Assembly (NCBI GenBank): GCA_008016945.1
Contig: SSGN01000168.1
Span: 1-16,771 of the forward strand
Direction: 5' to 3'
DNA: 16,771 bases
Origin: Flavobacteriales bacterium
GTDB taxonomy: Bacteria; Bacteroidota; Bacteroidia; Flavobacteriales; PHOS-HE28
Shown here: positions 16,401-16,771 of the stretch, piece by piece
Position numbering within the stretch: the stretch's first letter is position 1
Layout: every line of letters starts with the position of its first letter
Program-made: the position numbers and the translations under genes
The notes under the pieces: generated by a model
Databases searched by the model: none
What the model was told of the DNA's origin: nothing
The model's input: the letters and a program-made list of their open reading frames with translations, nothing else

Positions 16401-16504
16401 CCTATGCGGTCCCGGTGAATAACCTGGACCCTGGTGCCTACCTGCTGGTACTGACCAACGGAATGGATGAGGTACAAAGCATCCACTCCTTCGTGAAAGA
16501 GTAA
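13466..16504 (+). CDS. Large mosaic T9SS cargo protein with PPC-like repeats, CUB and DSFGDGW domains
   Basis: A 1012-residue exported protein. Signal peptide (YRWITVMLLLLPFLGLRA, cleavage near Q36); PPC-like repeat 1 at 38-171; a CUB-like domain at 178-282 (CGTVVTDPGGAGNY, FDVVYIHNG, LTLRFTSDGS, AGWTANITC); PPC-like repeats 2 and 3 at 290-422 and 429-562; a domain at 570-665 opening with VYVLNLFDSFGDGWG; a QDC-type Cys-rich module at 673-832 (ERQGTWYYFSP, DYDFAVWGP, YVDNFSSNGQ); a fibronectin-III-like module at 836-928 (FLVERSFDGEEF); and a T9SS type A sorting domain at 932-1012 (LMPNPAKDMVYV, ATGRTL, PGAYLLVL, ending KE). Proline runs (PPPPPP) link the N-terminal domains. CUB and PPC domains usually bind sugars or proteins; no protease or glycosidase motif was seen, so an adhesive or scaffold role is an inference. 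Confidence 0.92.
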   Translation: MKGNLPSPKDRIQSPVHYRWITVMLLLLPFLGLRAQPANDDPCNAIALTVGASCTFSSRTNAAATATPGIPAPGCANYNGGDVWFTAVVPANGQLIIDSNTGVVTDGGMALYSATACGGTFTLIECDDDDSANGLMPSITRTGLAPGSTVYIRFWEYGSDNNGTFSICAYSPPPPPPACGTVVTDPGGAGNYGNSANFVATYCPAVAGQVVTITFTAFATEATFDVVYIHNGPSIGAPIIGTYSGTTLPPALTSNDPGGCLTLRFTSDGSINAAGWTANITCGPPPPPPANDNPCGAIPLTVNASCTFVTGTTLNATNTSAVPPPPCANYVGNDVWYSATVPASGQILVNTNTGVITDGGMALYTATGCSGTFTLIECDDDDSPNGLMPQISVGGLTPGSTVYIRVWEKGGDNNGTFSICATNPPPPPANDNPCGATLLPVNTSCVNTTATTVNAMATAGPPAPTCANYAGGDVWFRMVVPASGNLIIETNTGVITDGGMALYTAPSCAGPFTQEVCDDDGGTGLMPMITASGLAPGSTVYVRFWEYGNDNPGTFSICARTPPPPPTGDCVYVLNLFDSFGDGWGTSNVGVRINGGAWTYYTVGGSNTQVLLGMMIGDFIELSYDASGPFQGENSYSLGILGGGTYFNSGAAPPAGPSFAQLVNCQPPPAAPQDCNGGTTICNGQAFNNNSSNTGNIVDLNTANQGCLSSGERQGTWYYFSPSASGTVGFSIAPVTATDYDFAVWGPMSSVSCPPPSPPVRCSYAAPTGPTGLGNGAGDTSEGAGGDRWVSPLTVTAGQVYILYVDNFSSNGQAFNLTWQLSGGASLDCTVLPVELVRLQAAQSHGEVNVTWSTLSESDSHHFLVERSFDGEEFHPIGTVDAAINSTSVTDYRFVDNAPRCGTNHYRITMVDLDGSSLRSNTVNTTYRPIGSQVMLMPNPAKDMVYVTVANDLGEYTMRIMDATGRTLQVLAFAEQKGPYAVPVNNLDPGAYLLVLTNGMDEVQSIHSFVKE
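13577..13978 (+). repeat. PPC-like repeat 1 (residues 38-171)
   Basis: The repeat opens AND-D/N-PC and contains GGDVWFTAVVPANGQ, GVVTDGGMALY, IECDDDD, GLAPGSTVYIRFWE and GTFSIC. Over a 68-residue core it matches repeat 2 at 55 positions. The CDDDD cluster could bind calcium (inference). Confidence 0.85.
14333..14731 (+). repeat. PPC-like repeat 2 (residues 290-422)
   Basis: Opens ANDNPCGAIPLTV and contains VWYSATVPASGQ, GVITDGGMALY, IECDDDD, PGSTVYIRVWE and GTFSIC. It is separated from repeat 1 by the CUB-like domain, so that domain seems to have been inserted between members of a tandem array. Confidence 0.85.
14750..15151 (+). repeat. PPC-like repeat 3 (residues 429-562)
   Basis: Opens ANDNPCGATLLPV and contains GGDVWFRMVVPASGN, GVITDGGMALY, VCDDDGGTGLMP, GSTVYVRFWEYG and GTFSIC. 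The acidic cluster is shortened to CDDDGG, resembling the form in the 7290 and 10665 proteins. Confidence 0.85.
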
Positions 16505-16511
16505 TGTCATT

Positions 16512-16542
16512 GGGAAAGGACCGCTCCGTGCGGTCCTTTCCC
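16512..16542 (+). terminator. Intrinsic terminator-like hairpin after the third cargo gene
   Basis: A perfect 13-bp stem, gggaaaggaccgc at 16512-16524 with its complement at 16530-16542, and a 5-nt loop, starting 8 bp after the stop codon. No T tract follows. In the 229 bases from here to the window end no gene is supported. Confidence 0.8.
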
Positions 16543-16771
16543 CTGATATCACCATGCGACCCACGCAGTGGACCCGGTGTTGTCGCCATGGAAGAGTAGG
16601 CACATCCCGGCGCCTATCCAAGGCGAGCCAACCTCCTTATGGGTGCCTCGAAGAACCTCGAACGGATGGCGCGCGCCGCTATCATTCGTCCAGACGAGGC
16701 GCTCCGAAGAGAGGATACTGGATCGAAGTATCCGACTGAGGAGCAACAAAGTATGGGCGAATGAGAGCAAG

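Noticed and set aside
16549..16770. Minus-strand frame open to the right edge, considered as the end of a neighbouring gene
   Set aside because: It could be open at the edge, but the 73 visible residues show no domain or family pattern, so it is not supported.

Overview
The window reads as a chromosomal segment of a high-GC member of the Bacteroidota, most likely the Flavobacteriales order. The grounds are the number of long secreted proteins ending in type IX secretion system (T9SS) type A sorting domains, the DUF1573 proteins, and upstream elements resembling the Bacteroidota -7 box (TAnnTTTG). No rRNA, tRNA, CRISPR array, transposase or replication origin was seen. The GC-rich sequence produces many long antisense shadow frames, which were discarded.

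Left part (1-6245): the 3' end of a T9SS cargo gene; then a compact two-gene toxin-antitoxin (TA) module (288-822); then valS on the minus strand (838-3471). The TA module is bracketed by two direct copies of the last ~46 bp of valS. One is the live end of the gene (838-883). The other is an orphan tail (218-263), still readable as the ValRS C-terminus on the minus strand, that abuts the stop of the upstream gene. This suggests the TA module was inserted into the 3' end of valS while an intact end was kept. Beyond valS, on the plus strand, lie two tandem DUF1573 secreted proteins (3920-4843) closed by a strong hairpin, and a class I/II PLP aminotransferase (4970-6163) closed by another hairpin.

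Right part (6246-16545): three successive units on the plus strand, each made of a small exported protein followed by a large multidomain T9SS cargo protein (6743/7290, 10168/10665, 12727/13466). In the first two units the small gene's stop overlaps the large gene's start by 11 and 4 nt. In the third they are 373 bp apart. The small proteins share an N-terminal domain of about 60 residues with an alpha/beta pattern resembling a ferredoxin-like (HMA-type) fold without a CxxC metal site. The first two also share a Y...K..W...PE.Y tail. The large proteins share the same C-terminal half (a Cys-rich module beginning Q-D-C, a fibronectin-III-like module with a VERS motif, and a T9SS sorting domain) but differ at the N-terminus: a tandem repeat in the first, a single unrelated domain in the second, and three PPC-like repeats with an inserted CUB domain and a DSFGDGW domain in the third.

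This array of small-exported-protein plus cell-surface-cargo pairs is the best candidate here for an undescribed system. The function of the small partner (chaperone, maturation factor, co-displayed partner) cannot be decided from sequence alone.
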